Source: CAZMCC01 sp964564695 (GTDB lineage: Bacteria > Planctomycetota > Phycisphaerae > Phycisphaerales > UBA1924). Taken from it: a stretch of 42,344 nucleotides of DNA. The stretch covers positions 1 to 42,344 of the forward strand of contig CAZMCC010000022.1 in assembly GCA_964564695.1 (NCBI GenBank), written 5' to 3'. A model generated the notes under the pieces. The model saw nothing but the letters and a program-made list of their open reading frames with translations. It was not told the origin of the DNA and searched no databases. The position numbers and the translations under genes were made by a program. Shown here in pieces: positions 1-8,165 of this stretch (its first letter is position 1; each line of letters begins with the position of its first letter).

Positions 1-146
1 CTCGGACTTGACTTCGGCCGGGTCTTCATAGACGTGGCTACATTCCGGCGCCCCTTCGGGGCGAAGAGGGGTGCGACGCGCGCCAACACATCGGGGCGCT
101 TGCGCTCGATGCTCGTTGAAACCCCACTCGCTTGCGCTCGCATCTC
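1..146. other. Intergenic stretch with short repeats downstream of scpA; possible edge of a neighbouring gene
   Basis: The dodecamer CGCTTGCGCTCG occurs twice (97-108 and 129-140). A small hairpin, CGCCCC-TTC-GGGGCG, lies at 49-63. Together they look like a dispersed intergenic repeat or 3'-end element behind the minus-strand scpA. On the minus strand an open frame starts at an ATG at 30 and runs off the left edge, beginning MKTRPKSSP. The condensin partner scpB often follows scpA, but nine residues cannot identify it, so no gene is called. Confidence 0.35.
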
Positions 147-965
147 TCATTCCGCGCTGAGCTTCAGCAGAATCCGATCCGTCGGGGCATCCTGCTGCAC
201 GACCACTCGGCGCTGGCGCACCAGTTCGAGCAACGCGAGGAACAGGCCGATCATTTCGGATTTGGAGCGGCCCCGGAAAAGCTCGACGAAGTCTACCGGG
301 GCGGGCTCGGAGCCCTCGGCGCCGGTCATCGACCCCAGCTCGTGCAAGCGGTGCACCAGGTCCTCGGCGTGGACTTCGATCGGGGTCTCGTCGATCACCA
401 CGCGGTGGTCGCCCAGGCGCGTCATGTCGACGCTCGCGAGGATCTTCGCGAACGCGCCGGCGAGGTCGGAGAGCGTCACATCCTCGATGTCGACATCGGC
501 GAGCTTGCGGGCGGCCTCGGCGAGGCTCTCGCGGTCGAGGTCGGCCCTGGTCGCGGGGAAGCGCCGGTCCCAGTCGTCGCGCTTGCGACCCAGGGCGTCG
601 GCCGCGTCGCGGTAGCGCTTGTACTCGAGGAGCTGACGCACGAGCTCGGCCCGCGGGTCGATGAGCTCGGAGGCGGGGGATTCCGGGGTGGACGCGGCGA
701 CCGACACCGCCTCGTCGCCCTCACGCACCGGGATCGGCGCGAGCATGCGGGCCTTGATCTCGGTGAGCGTCGCGGCCATCACCAGGAAGTCGCCGGCCAC
801 GTCGATGTCGATCGTGTGGACCTGGCGGAGATAGCCCATGTACTGGCGCGTGATGTCGGCGACCGGAATGTCGTGGATGTCGACCTCGGCCCGGCGGATG
901 AGGTACAGCAGGAGGTCCAGCGGGCCCTCGAAAGCGTCGATCTCGACCTTGTATTCGGTGCTCAA
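147..965 (-). CDS. scpA: Segregation and condensation protein A (kleisin subunit of bacterial condensin)
   Basis: ScpA is the kleisin that bridges SMC head domains and binds ScpB in the bacterial condensin that compacts and segregates the chromosome. The 272-residue product has the family's N-terminal signature FEGPLDLLLYLIRRAEVDI followed by the conserved HDIPVADITRQY stretch at about residues 13-43. An acidic middle follows, and the C-terminal winged-helix region ends in RILLKLSAE. Length is normal for the family. The start is TTG at 965 with GGAG 7-8 nt upstream, and no ATG fits better. The gene is divergent from kdsD with about 53 bp between starts. The identification is firm. I see no SMC or ScpB gene in the window. 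Confidence 0.93.
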   Translation of the reverse strand: MSTEYKVEIDAFEGPLDLLLYLIRRAEVDIHDIPVADITRQYMGYLRQVHTIDIDVAGDFLVMAATLTEIKARMLAPIPVREGDEAVSVAASTPESPASELIDPRAELVRQLLEYKRYRDAADALGRKRDDWDRRFPATRADLDRESLAEAARKLADVDIEDVTLSDLAGAFAKILASVDMTRLGDHRVVIDETPIEVHAEDLVHRLHELGSMTGAEGSEPAPVDFVELFRGRSKSEMIGLFLALLELVRQRRVVVQQDAPTDRILLKLSAE

Positions 966-1005
966 ATCAGGACTCCGGCGGCCGGTGACGGTCGATCTGC
1001 CAGTG

Positions 1006-1011
1006 TACCCT
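1006..1011 (+). promoter_or_regulatory. Candidate -10 element of the kdsD operon (leaderless configuration)
   Basis: TACCCT lies exactly 7 nt before the GTG start of kdsD. No Shine-Dalgarno sequence is visible. With a start site about 7 nt past the -10 box the mRNA would begin at the initiation codon. No clear -35 box is seen. This is inference from position and from the same pattern at other genes here. Confidence 0.35.
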
Positions 1012-1018
1012 TACGTCC

Positions 1019-2104
1019 GTGAGTGCCGTGAGCCAGACCAAACCAATCAGCGTCCAACCGACACCCCTGACCCCCGCCCCCACCCCCAGCCCCTCCACTC
1101 CCGCAGGCGCACCCGCGGACGAGCGGGCCTTCGCCCAGCGGATCCTCGAGGCCGAGGCCCGGGCGGTCGCGGGGCTTGGGCAACGGCTCGGGCCCGCGTT
1201 CGAGCAGGCCGTGGGGCTGATCGTGGCGTGCGCGGACGCCCACGGGACGATCCTGGTGACCGGGCTCGGGAAGAGCGGGCTGATCGGGGCGAAGATCGCG
1301 GCCACGTTTACGTCGGTCGGGATCGCGGCCCACTATGTGCACCCGACCGAGGCCGCCCACGGCGACCTGGGGAACTTCCGGCGCCAGGACCTGTGCTTGG
1401 CGCTGTCGTACTCCGGCGAGACCGAGGAGGTCGTGGCCCTCGCGGGGTTGCTCGCACAGGACGGGATTCCGGTGATCTCGATCACGCGGGGCGACGGGGC
1501 TTCGGGGCTCGAGAAGCTGGCGACGGTGTCGCTGGGGATCGGGGCCGTCGACGAGCCGGACCTTTCGCCCGCGCCGACGTGCTCGACGACGGCGTCGCTG
1601 GCGCTGGGCGACGTCCTGGCGCTGTGTGCGTCACGCCGTCGCAACTTCACCGACGACGATTTCGCGAAGCGTCACCCCGGCGGCACGCTCGGCGGGCTGC
1701 TGCGCCCGGTGATGGAGATCGTGCGGTTCCGCGTGGGTGTGCACCTGAACGCCGTGCCGCACGACCGGACGGTCGCGGAGGCGCTGGAGCAGGCGGACAC
1801 GGGGGTGCGTCGGCCCGGGGCGCTGCTGCTGGTGGACCCGAAGACGGGGGTGCTGAGCGGGATCTTTACCGACGCGGACCTGCGCCGGCTCGTGCGCAAG
1901 AGCCCTGCGGACCTGGCACGGCCGGTAAGCGAGTTCATGACGCGTCAGCCGAGCACGCTGACGGTGGCGGCGCTGGTGCGTGACGCGGTGCGGCTCGTGA
2001 GGCAGAAGCGGGCCGACGAAATCCCGGTAGTGGACGAGACCGGCAAGCCGCTGGGGATCCTGGACGTGCAGGACCTGGTGGCGATGAAGGTGGTCAAAGA
2101 GTGA
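1019..2104 (+). CDS. kdsD: D-arabinose-5-phosphate isomerase (KpsF/GutQ family)
   Basis: The enzyme interconverts D-ribulose 5-phosphate and D-arabinose 5-phosphate, the first committed step to KDO of lipopolysaccharide. The 361-residue protein has an N-terminal SIS sugar-isomerase domain with TGLGKSGLIGAKIAATFTS and the conserved HPTEAAHGDLG at about residues 78-120. ALSYSGETEE follows, and then two CBS domains in the C-terminal half, the usual KdsD architecture and length. The first 35 or so residues are proline-rich and unlike the core. The start is GTG at 1019, next to a -10-like TACCCT. The stop overlaps the kdsC start by 4 nt (GTGA), so the two are translationally coupled. The order kdsD-kdsC-lptC matches the enterobacterial operon and supports the call. 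Confidence 0.93.
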   Translation: MSAVSQTKPISVQPTPLTPAPTPSPSTPAGAPADERAFAQRILEAEARAVAGLGQRLGPAFEQAVGLIVACADAHGTILVTGLGKSGLIGAKIAATFTSVGIAAHYVHPTEAAHGDLGNFRRQDLCLALSYSGETEEVVALAGLLAQDGIPVISITRGDGASGLEKLATVSLGIGAVDEPDLSPAPTCSTTASLALGDVLALCASRRRNFTDDDFAKRHPGGTLGGLLRPVMEIVRFRVGVHLNAVPHDRTVAEALEQADTGVRRPGALLLVDPKTGVLSGIFTDADLRRLVRKSPADLARPVSEFMTRQPSTLTVAALVRDAVRLVRQKRADEIPVVDETGKPLGILDVQDLVAMKVVKE

Positions 2105-2736
2105 GCGCTCACCCCCCCTCCGCGCGGAACTCGGGTGTGTCTTCCAACGGTCGCACGTTCGCGTCCCCGGCCGACGTCGCCATGCTGGTGATGGACGTCG
2201 ACGGTGTGCTCACGGACGGGTCGATCCTGATTGACGACCACGGGCACGAAACCAAGCGGTTCAACGTCCGCGACGGGGCGGGGCTGCGGGCGTGGACCGG
2301 ATTAGGGTTTCCCGCAGCGGTGATCACCGGGCGCGCCGGGGCGGCCCTGCAGCACCGCATGGCGGAGCTGGGGATCGCCGAGGTGGTGCAGGGATCCAAG
2401 ACCAAGGGGGCGGCAATCGAGGCGCTGTGCCTGCGCACAGGCGTCGATCTTGCGCGTGTGGCCTATTTGGGGGACGATTGGCCGGATCTGGCGGCGATGC
2501 GGGTTGTCGGATATCCGATCGCCGTGGCCGATGCCGATAACTTGGTGCTGTCGGCGGCGGCGTATGTCACGTCCGCTCCCGGCGGCCGCGGTGCGGTTCG
2601 GCAGGCGATCGAGCATCTGCTTGAGGCCAAGGGGCTGATCCAGCGTGCGGCGGACCTGCTGGCCGGAATCTCCTCCCCACCCCCCCCACCACCCCCACCA
2701 CCGCAAACAACCGCTCGCCGGCAACAGGAAGGGTGA
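2101..2736 (+). CDS. kdsC: 3-deoxy-D-manno-octulosonate 8-phosphate phosphatase (HAD family, type C0)
   Basis: KdsC removes phosphate from KDO 8-phosphate in the cytoplasm to give KDO. HAD motif I is MDVDGVLTDGS at about residues 31-41. The motif II region is AAVITGR, the conserved lysine lies in GSKTKGAAIEAL, and motif IV is GDDWPDL. These are all hallmarks of the KdsC/YrbI subgroup. The core is about 170 residues. The 211-residue product adds about 30 N-terminal residues and a proline-rich tail (nine consecutive prolines) encoded by a C-rich tract at 2674-2700 that contains the CCCCCCCAC motif. The tail is not part of the family fold and looks like a late extension. It starts with GTG inside the kdsD stop, and lptC/A follows after 6 bp. 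Confidence 0.93.
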   Translation: MSAHPPSARNSGVSSNGRTFASPADVAMLVMDVDGVLTDGSILIDDHGHETKRFNVRDGAGLRAWTGLGFPAAVITGRAGAALQHRMAELGIAEVVQGSKTKGAAIEALCLRTGVDLARVAYLGDDWPDLAAMRVVGYPIAVADADNLVLSAAAYVTSAPGGRGAVRQAIEHLLEAKGLIQRAADLLAGISSPPPPPPPPPQTTARRQQEG

Positions 2737-2742
2737 CCACGG

Positions 2743-5700
2743 ATGTCGATCCCCCCGAACTCTTCGTACGACCCGAATCTGCCCAACGAGCCGACGGAGC
2801 CAACCCACCCGGGCGCCGTTCCTGCGGGTGATGGCCCCGGCGGCAAGCCGGACGCCGCCCGCGAGCGCCTCCCGACGAACTGGGCGGCGCCGCTGCCGGG
2901 GTTTGACGGCGGGCTGCTGGATGATCTTGAGATCGTGGCCGAGCCGGCGCGGTCGGGGCCGGGGGCACGCAAGGTCGGGCTGCTGATGGCCGCGGCTCTG
3001 GTGCTCATCGGCGGGGGCGTGGGGCTGCTGCTGTGGCAGCGTGGAACGACGAAGCCGGCGACGGGCCCGCAGGCGCAGCGGGCGCCAACGGCGGTGCCGG
3101 TCCGCAAGCCCGCCGAGCCCCCGACGGCGCCGGCGAAGGGCGAGACGGGGATCGCGGGCGTGACGGCGAGCCAGTCGGCCCGCATGCAGTTCATGGACCG
3201 TCGCGACCCGAACCGGGTCGCGGGGGAGCTGCGGTACAGCAAGCTCGAGCCTCTGGAGCGCGGCCAGCAGCTGATCACCGAGCCGCGGGCGTGGATTTAT
3301 CTGAAGGACGGTCGCACGGTGCACGTGCAGGCGGCGAAGGCGAAGCTGACGACGAACACGTCGGGGGACAAGCCGCAGGAGCCCGAGGCGGGGACGTTCG
3401 AGGGCGCGGTGGTGGTGCGGATGTACCCGGCCGGCGAGAACGGGCAGTTCGCGAAGATCGACGTGGACACGGACCGCCCGTCGCTGATGTTCACGACCGA
3501 CGCGTTCACGTTCAACTCGGTGCTCAGCGAGGTGACGACGGCGTCGACGTGGGAAGCGAGCGCGCCGACCTGGGAGTACAAGGCCCGCGGGATGCGCCTG
3601 GTGTACGACGAAGTTTCGCAGCGGATCGAGCTGTTTGAGACCGACGGGGACAACACGGTGACGGCGTTCGCCGGCGCCGAGAACGAGGCCAAGACGCGGA
3701 ACGCGGCGAAGCCGGCGGACGCATCGGCCCACGCGGATCCGAACGCGGCGCCCGCGCCGACGGACGCGCCGGTGGCCGCGGCGCACACGCCCGAGGAAGT
3801 GATCTACCGCGCGGAGCTCACCGGTCCCGTGACGCTCGCGGGTGAGACGCAGCGGCTCGAGGCGCCCGAGGGGACGGTGTGGGTACGGCTGATCGACGGG
3901 GCGCTGCGCGAGGGGGCGGTGGCGCCGGTGAAGTTCGCGGAGGCCAAGGGGCAACACGGCGCGGCGGAGCCGCCGGCGACCCCCACGACCCCCACCACGC
4001 CCGAGGGCGGGAGCGACGAAGTGGCGGCGGCCCCCGCTTCGTCCGATGGCGGCGGCAAGGGCGCCACGATTCCGACGCGGGGCGGGTCTGACAAGTCCGC
4101 GGGAACGATGACCTGGCCGGGGCCGATCACGGTCCGGCCGGTGAAGGACGCCCCCGAGCTGGCCAAGGACGACGTGCGGGTGCGCCTGAACGGCGAAGAA
4201 GCGGGGTCGGTGGTGATCCGCGACGAGAAGTCCGGGCTGAACGGGCGTGCGCGGGCGCTGGAGTACGGCGCGACGACGCGGGCGCTCTCGCTGAGCGGGC
4301 CGGGTGAGTCGGGCGTGTTCTTCGCGGCCGCGGGCGGGCAGACGTTTGAGGCCGACACCGTGAGCGTCGACATGGGCTCGGGCATCGTGACGGCGGGCGC
4401 GGGACGGGGCGTATTGAACGGCCCGGGCCTGCCGGCGGACCAGGCCGCGGCGTTCCAGCAGATCACGTGGGACCAATCGGCCGAGTTCACGTTTGAGATG
4501 AAGGACGGAGCGATGACGTCGGCGCTTCGCCGGGCCGAGTTCAGCGGGTCCCCCCACACGGGCAACGGATCACGCGGCGTGATCGCGACCGACCGGCGCT
4601 CGGCGCTCTCGGGCGACCAGCTCGTCGCGGAGTTCAGCCCCACGAAGGCGAGCCCGAACGTGCTGTCGAAGGTGGTCGTGATCGGGTCGGCGCTGGCCGA
4701 GGGCGGCTCGGCCGGGTCGCTCGGGGCCGATTCGCTCGCGATCGAGTTCACGCCCGACGAATCCGGGCGCGAGGGCGAGCCGACGCGGGTGCTCGCGGAC
4801 GGCAACGTGCTCGGGCAGCGAGAGGGCACCATGCTGCGGGCCGGAAGGCTCGAGACGGGCCTGGCTCGCGACAGCAAGAACAACATCGGACCCACGCAGG
4901 TGTTCGCCGACGACGACGTGCGGTTTGACCGGCCCGACGGCGTCGGCGCCACGGCCCGCTCGCTCGTCGCGGACGCGCAGGCCCAGACCGTCGTCCTCAC
5001 CGGCAGCCTCGCGACCGAGCCGGCGAGCGTGTACAAGGACAAGTCCATCATCACCGGCGAGCGGATCGACCTCGACGGCAAGGCCCGCACGCTGCTCGTC
5101 ACCGGGGCGGGCAACTTCAGCCACGAGCAGGCGCGGCGCAAGGGCCCCCGCGGCGACGAGCCCGCGAGCGAGGGCCTGGCCGACCCGGACATCGTCCGCG
5201 CCGACGCGACGTGGACGAAGGGGATGCGGTTCAACGACACGACCGGCGTGCTCGAGTGCGAGGGCGAGGTCGTGGCGATGACCGACCCGGCCGGGCTGCG
5301 CGTGGACCTGGTCCGCGGCAACCGCGTGCGGCTGGAGCTGACGCCGGCCGCGGAGGCCAAGGCGGCGAAGGACTCGCTCGAAGGTCTCGCCGGCGCCAAC
5401 TCGGGGAACGAGGATCGGCGCCTGCTGCGGGCCGAGGTGTTCGGGCACAGCTATGACACGCAGGGCGGCGCGCCGGCGGTGGTCGAATCGCGGCAGTTCG
5501 CCCCCCCACCCGCGGGCGACGGCACCACGGGCCGCACGCTGGAACGGCTTCTGTACATCGAGGGCGACCACGTGATCGCGGACGCGCAGGCGGACACGAT
5601 GAACGTGCCGGGCCCGGGCAAGGCGCTGATTGATGATCGTCGGCGCCCACAGGGCGAGGACGCCCGGCCGGTGCTCGCGTCGCAGCCGTCGGACCTGGCG

Positions 5701-6201
5701 GCGATGGGCAAGACGGTGGGGTCGTCGCTGTTCCTGTGGGACGGATCGATGGTGTTCGAGCGGCGCACGGGCGTGCTCGACCTGCACCGGTTCGTGCGGG
5801 TCGTGCATCAGCCTGTGGACGACCCGACGGTCGTGAAGCTCGAGGCCGAGCGGCTGACGGCGACGCTGCGCTCGCGGCGCGGGCTCGACGGCCAGGCGGC
5901 GCCGGCGGCGGGGCTGACCGGCAAGGGCTCGGCGGAACTCGTGAAGGTCGACGCGCTGGACGCGGTGTATCTCGAGTCGCAGGTGCCGGGCAAGGCGGGG
6001 ACGCGCCGGCTGCTCTTGTGCGACAAGCTCAACTACAACGCGGACGCACGCACGGTCGAGGCGTTCGCCGCGGACCAGAACCGGCTGACCTTGTTTGATG
6101 AGACCAAGGGCACGGCCGTGACGGCCGAGCGGCTGTTCTGGGACATCGCGACGGACCGGTCGGAGATCATCAAGCCGACGCCGATTTCGGCGCCGCGGTG
6201 A
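2743..6201 (+). CDS. Very large LptC/LptA-like LPS-transport protein
   Basis: LptC and LptA form the periplasmic bridge that carries LPS from the inner membrane to the outer membrane. This 1152-residue protein has a Pro-rich cytoplasmic N-terminus and one membrane segment at about residues 78-98 (GLLMAAALVLIGGGVGLLLW). A long periplasmic part follows with repeated OstA-like beta units: strings such as VFADDDVRFDRPDGVGATA, NVLGQREGTMLRAGRLETG and VLECEGEVVAMTD alternate with 'released/added layer' motifs. LptC is normally about 190 residues and LptA about 180, so this is five to six times larger. Its place after kdsD-kdsC with only 6 bp spacing strongly supports the role, and GGAAGGG just before the start is the ribosome site. 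Linkers rich in Pro, Ala and Gly lie at about residues 315-350 and 405-460. The exact number of beta-jellyroll modules is not resolved by eye. I assign it to LPS transport with good, not full, confidence. Confidence 0.75.
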   Translation: MSIPPNSSYDPNLPNEPTEPTHPGAVPAGDGPGGKPDAARERLPTNWAAPLPGFDGGLLDDLEIVAEPARSGPGARKVGLLMAAALVLIGGGVGLLLWQRGTTKPATGPQAQRAPTAVPVRKPAEPPTAPAKGETGIAGVTASQSARMQFMDRRDPNRVAGELRYSKLEPLERGQQLITEPRAWIYLKDGRTVHVQAAKAKLTTNTSGDKPQEPEAGTFEGAVVVRMYPAGENGQFAKIDVDTDRPSLMFTTDAFTFNSVLSEVTTASTWEASAPTWEYKARGMRLVYDEVSQRIELFETDGDNTVTAFAGAENEAKTRNAAKPADASAHADPNAAPAPTDAPVAAAHTPEEVIYRAELTGPVTLAGETQRLEAPEGTVWVRLIDGALREGAVAPVKFAEAKGQHGAAEPPATPTTPTTPEGGSDEVAAAPASSDGGGKGATIPTRGGSDKSAGTMTWPGPITVRPVKDAPELAKDDVRVRLNGEEAGSVVIRDEKSGLNGRARALEYGATTRALSLSGPGESGVFFAAAGGQTFEADTVSVDMGSGIVTAGAGRGVLNGPGLPADQAAAFQQITWDQSAEFTFEMKDGAMTSALRRAEFSGSPHTGNGSRGVIATDRRSALSGDQLVAEFSPTKASPNVLSKVVVIGSALAEGGSAGSLGADSLAIEFTPDESGREGEPTRVLADGNVLGQREGTMLRAGRLETGLARDSKNNIGPTQVFADDDVRFDRPDGVGATARSLVADAQAQTVVLTGSLATEPASVYKDKSIITGERIDLDGKARTLLVTGAGNFSHEQARRKGPRGDEPASEGLADPDIVRADATWTKGMRFNDTTGVLECEGEVVAMTDPAGLRVDLVRGNRVRLELTPAAEAKAAKDSLEGLAGANSGNEDRRLLRAEVFGHSYDTQGGAPAVVESRQFAPPPAGDGTTGRTLERLLYIEGDHVIADAQADTMNVPGPGKALIDDRRRPQGEDARPVLASQPSDLAAMGKTVGSSLFLWDGSMVFERRTGVLDLHRFVRVVHQPVDDPTVVKLEAERLTATLRSRRGLDGQAAPAAGLTGKGSAELVKVDALDAVYLESQVPGKAGTRRLLLCDKLNYNADARTVEAFAADQNRLTLFDETKGTAVTAERLFWDIATDRSEIIKPTPISAPR

Positions 6202-6220
6202 GCGGTGTTGTGAGATCAGC

Positions 6221-6315
6221 GGGTGGCATGCTCAATCGGCTCCGCGATGAGCATGGGCTTCACGCTTGGGTTCGCGGAACATGCTCAAGCCCAGAGCTGC
6301 TTGAGCATGCCACCC
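6221..6315. terminator. Inverted-repeat hairpin between convergent genes (CCAGAGC-core family)
   Basis: The outer arms GGGTGGCATGCTCAA (6221-6235) and TTGAGCATGCCACCC (6301-6315) are perfectly complementary. An alternative inner hairpin pairs CATGCTCAAGC (6280-6290) with GCTTGAGCATG (6299-6309) around the loop CCAGAGCT. It sits between the convergent lptC/A and FHA-GspE genes, so a bidirectional terminator or mRNA 3'-end element is likely. There is no T tract. The CCAGAGC core recurs in three other hairpins of the window. Confidence 0.6.
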
Positions 6316-6324
6316 CGGGCCGTC

Positions 6325-7989
6325 TCATCGCGAGCTCGCCACCCGGTCGATCTCGTCGAGGGTCGTGACGCCGCGGGCGACCATCTGCCAGCCGCTTTGG
6401 ACGAGCGTGGTGAAGAGGCCGGTCTCGATGACCTTCTTCATGCCGGTGATGGTGGGCTCCTTGAGGATGACGTCGCGGAGCTCGTCGGTGAAGTCGAGGA
6501 GCTCGAAGATGGCACGCCGGCCGCGGTAGCCGGTGCGGAGGCACTGGTGGCAACCGGTGGCGACGAAGATCTCGCGCTTGCCCTCGAGGAAGCGGCCCAG
6601 TCGCGTGGCCTGGCTGGGGGTGACGGGGATCGGGCGCTTGCAGTTCTCGCACAGCAGCCGCGCGAGGCGCTGGGCGAGGACGAGCTCGAGGGAGTTGCTC
6701 ACCAGATAGGGCTCGATCTTGAGGTCGAGCAGGCGGAACACCGACGCCATCGTGTCCTTGGCGTGGACGGTGGAGAAGACGAGGTGCCCGGTCATGGCGG
6801 CCTGCATGCCGGTGCGGGCCGTCTCCTCGTCGCGGATCTCGCCGATGAGGATGACGTCGGGGTCCTGGCGGAGGATTGAGCGGAGCAGGTTGTTGAAGGA
6901 ATTGCCCTGCTTCTCGTCGACGGGGATCTGCGTGACGCCCTCGATGTGGTATTCGACGGGGTCCTCGATCGTCACGACGTTTCGAGTAGTTCGGTCGATC
7001 TCGCGCAGCGCGTTGTAAAGCGTGGTCGTCTTGCCCGAACCCGTGGGGCCGCAGACCAGGAGCATGCCCGCGTCCTGCTGGCAGACCTTGCGGAGGCGGT
7101 CCTGCATGTAGGCGGGGAGGTCGAGGTCGCTGAGGCTGCGCGGGGAGTCGCGCTGGTCGAGGACGCGGAGCACGAGCTTCTGGCCGTGCATGCTCGGCGT
7201 GAAGCTGACGCGGTAGTCGACGCGGCGGTTCTGGAGACGCGTCGAGAACGACCCATCCAGCACGGCGTCGCGGGCCGCGGGGGGGAACTGGCAGGCGGTC
7301 TTGATGAGCCCGTACATGACGTCGCCGACCTTGTTGGGGAGGTCGACGATGTGGACCATCTGGCCGTCCACGCGCATGCGGACCTGGAAGTTCTCGCCCT
7401 TGGGCTCGATGTGGATGTCGGTGGCACGGCTCTTGGACGCCGCGAGCAGGTGGAGGCGGAGGCCGACGGGGCCGGCGGAGTCGCCGGCGAGGGCCGGGGT
7501 GGGTTTGCCGCGCCCGTCGATCATGGTGACGGCCTCGTCGGCGCCGCCCTTGGGGGGCAGCAGCTCGATGAGTTCGCGGAGGCTGGTGGCCCAGGCGCCG
7601 CCGGCGGGGACGTCGTCGTCGTCGGACTTCGGCCCGCGTGCGGCCCGCGCCAGGCCGGCGACACCGGAGTTACCCTCGCCGGAGGAGCCGTCGTCGACCT
7701 CGACCGAGAACTGGGTGGTTCCGATCTTGATCATGTCGCCGACGGCGAGCTGCTTGTCCTGGATCTTGGTGCCGTTGACCTTGGTGCCGTTGCGGGAGCC
7801 CAGGTCACGGATGCGGACGAGGCCCTCGCCGTAGGGCTCGACGACGCAGTGGTAGCGAGAGAGGAGGTCGTCCTTGATGGGCAGGACGTTGTCGTCGTTT
7901 CGGCCGATGGTGACGGGGCGACCGGCGACGAGAACGCCTTGGCCGGAGCCGTCCTGGAGAACGAGGCGGAAGGTGGGCATTGGGCTCAC
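6325..7989 (-). CDS. FHA domain-GspE/PilB-type secretion or pilus ATPase fusion
   Basis: This is a cytoplasmic AAA-like ATPase of the type II secretion/type IV pilus family with an N-terminal phosphothreonine-binding FHA domain. The FHA domain spans about residues 24-98 (TIGRNDDN, SRYHCVV, DLGSRNGTKVNG). A charged linker follows. The ATPase part has RATDIHIEPKGENFQVRMRV at about residue 188, Walker A GPTGSGKTT (314-322), the Asp box TIEDPVEY, Walker B DVILIGEIRDEE (378-389) and the His box HLVFSTVHAKD. A four-cysteine zinc site is formed by C447-x2-C450 and C480-x2-C483. At 554 residues it matches a normal GspE/PilB core with the N1 domain replaced by FHA. The start could be GTG at 7989 or ATG at 7980. 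No other secretion or pilus genes are adjacent, so its machine is unknown. Confidence 0.88.
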   Translation of the reverse strand: MSPMPTFRLVLQDGSGQGVLVAGRPVTIGRNDDNVLPIKDDLLSRYHCVVEPYGEGLVRIRDLGSRNGTKVNGTKIQDKQLAVGDMIKIGTTQFSVEVDDGSSGEGNSGVAGLARAARGPKSDDDDVPAGGAWATSLRELIELLPPKGGADEAVTMIDGRGKPTPALAGDSAGPVGLRLHLLAASKSRATDIHIEPKGENFQVRMRVDGQMVHIVDLPNKVGDVMYGLIKTACQFPPAARDAVLDGSFSTRLQNRRVDYRVSFTPSMHGQKLVLRVLDQRDSPRSLSDLDLPAYMQDRLRKVCQQDAGMLLVCGPTGSGKTTTLYNALREIDRTTRNVVTIEDPVEYHIEGVTQIPVDEKQGNSFNNLLRSILRQDPDVILIGEIRDEETARTGMQAAMTGHLVFSTVHAKDTMASVFRLLDLKIEPYLVSNSLELVLAQRLARLLCENCKRPIPVTPSQATRLGRFLEGKREIFVATGCHQCLRTGYRGRRAIFELLDFTDELRDVILKEPTITGMKKVIETGLFTTLVQSGWQMVARGVTTLDEIDRVASSR

Positions 7990-8060
7990 GAGAGGGGATC
8001 AGAGGAGAGACGACGACGATACGCCGGGGGGATGGTACGGGATGCGGGGGGAAGGGGCTT

Positions 8061-8084
8061 GGGACTAGGGACTAGGGGCTAGGG
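8061..8084. repeat. Tandem heptad GGGACTA/GGGGCTA before serS
   Basis: Three heptads (GGGACTA, GGGACTA, GGGGCTA) and a trailing GGG give four G runs with short spacers, inside the 176-bp gap between the divergent FHA-GspE and serS genes. It could form a G-quadruplex or be a dispersed repeat. No function can be read from the sequence. Confidence 0.55.
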
Positions 8085-8152
8085 AGGAGGATGCGGGACC
8101 GGGTTCAGGTCCGGGACTGATGGCTGGCGAGGCCGGGCGGTCTCTGGGGCCT

Positions 8153-8158
8153 TACGCT
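8153..8158 (+). promoter_or_regulatory. Candidate -10 element of serS (leaderless configuration)
   Basis: TACGCT lies 7 nt before the serS ATG, with no recognizable -35 box at 17 bp. The same hexamer and nearly the same geometry precede other lead genes here. Inference only. Confidence 0.35.
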
Positions 8159-8165
8159 GGGGGCC

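Noticed and set aside
2302..4557. Very long minus-strand open frame opposite kdsC and lptC/A
   Set aside because: Arg/His/Leu-rich composition typical of the reverse frame of GC-rich coding DNA; the plus frames match known families.
6202..6324. A short gene between lptC/A and FHA-GspE
   Set aside because: The stretch is taken up by inverted repeats; no start with a coding-like frame is seen.
7990..8165. T-box riboswitch before serS
   Set aside because: No T-box motif or specifier loop; the gap holds GGGACTA heptads and a -10-like hexamer close to the ATG.
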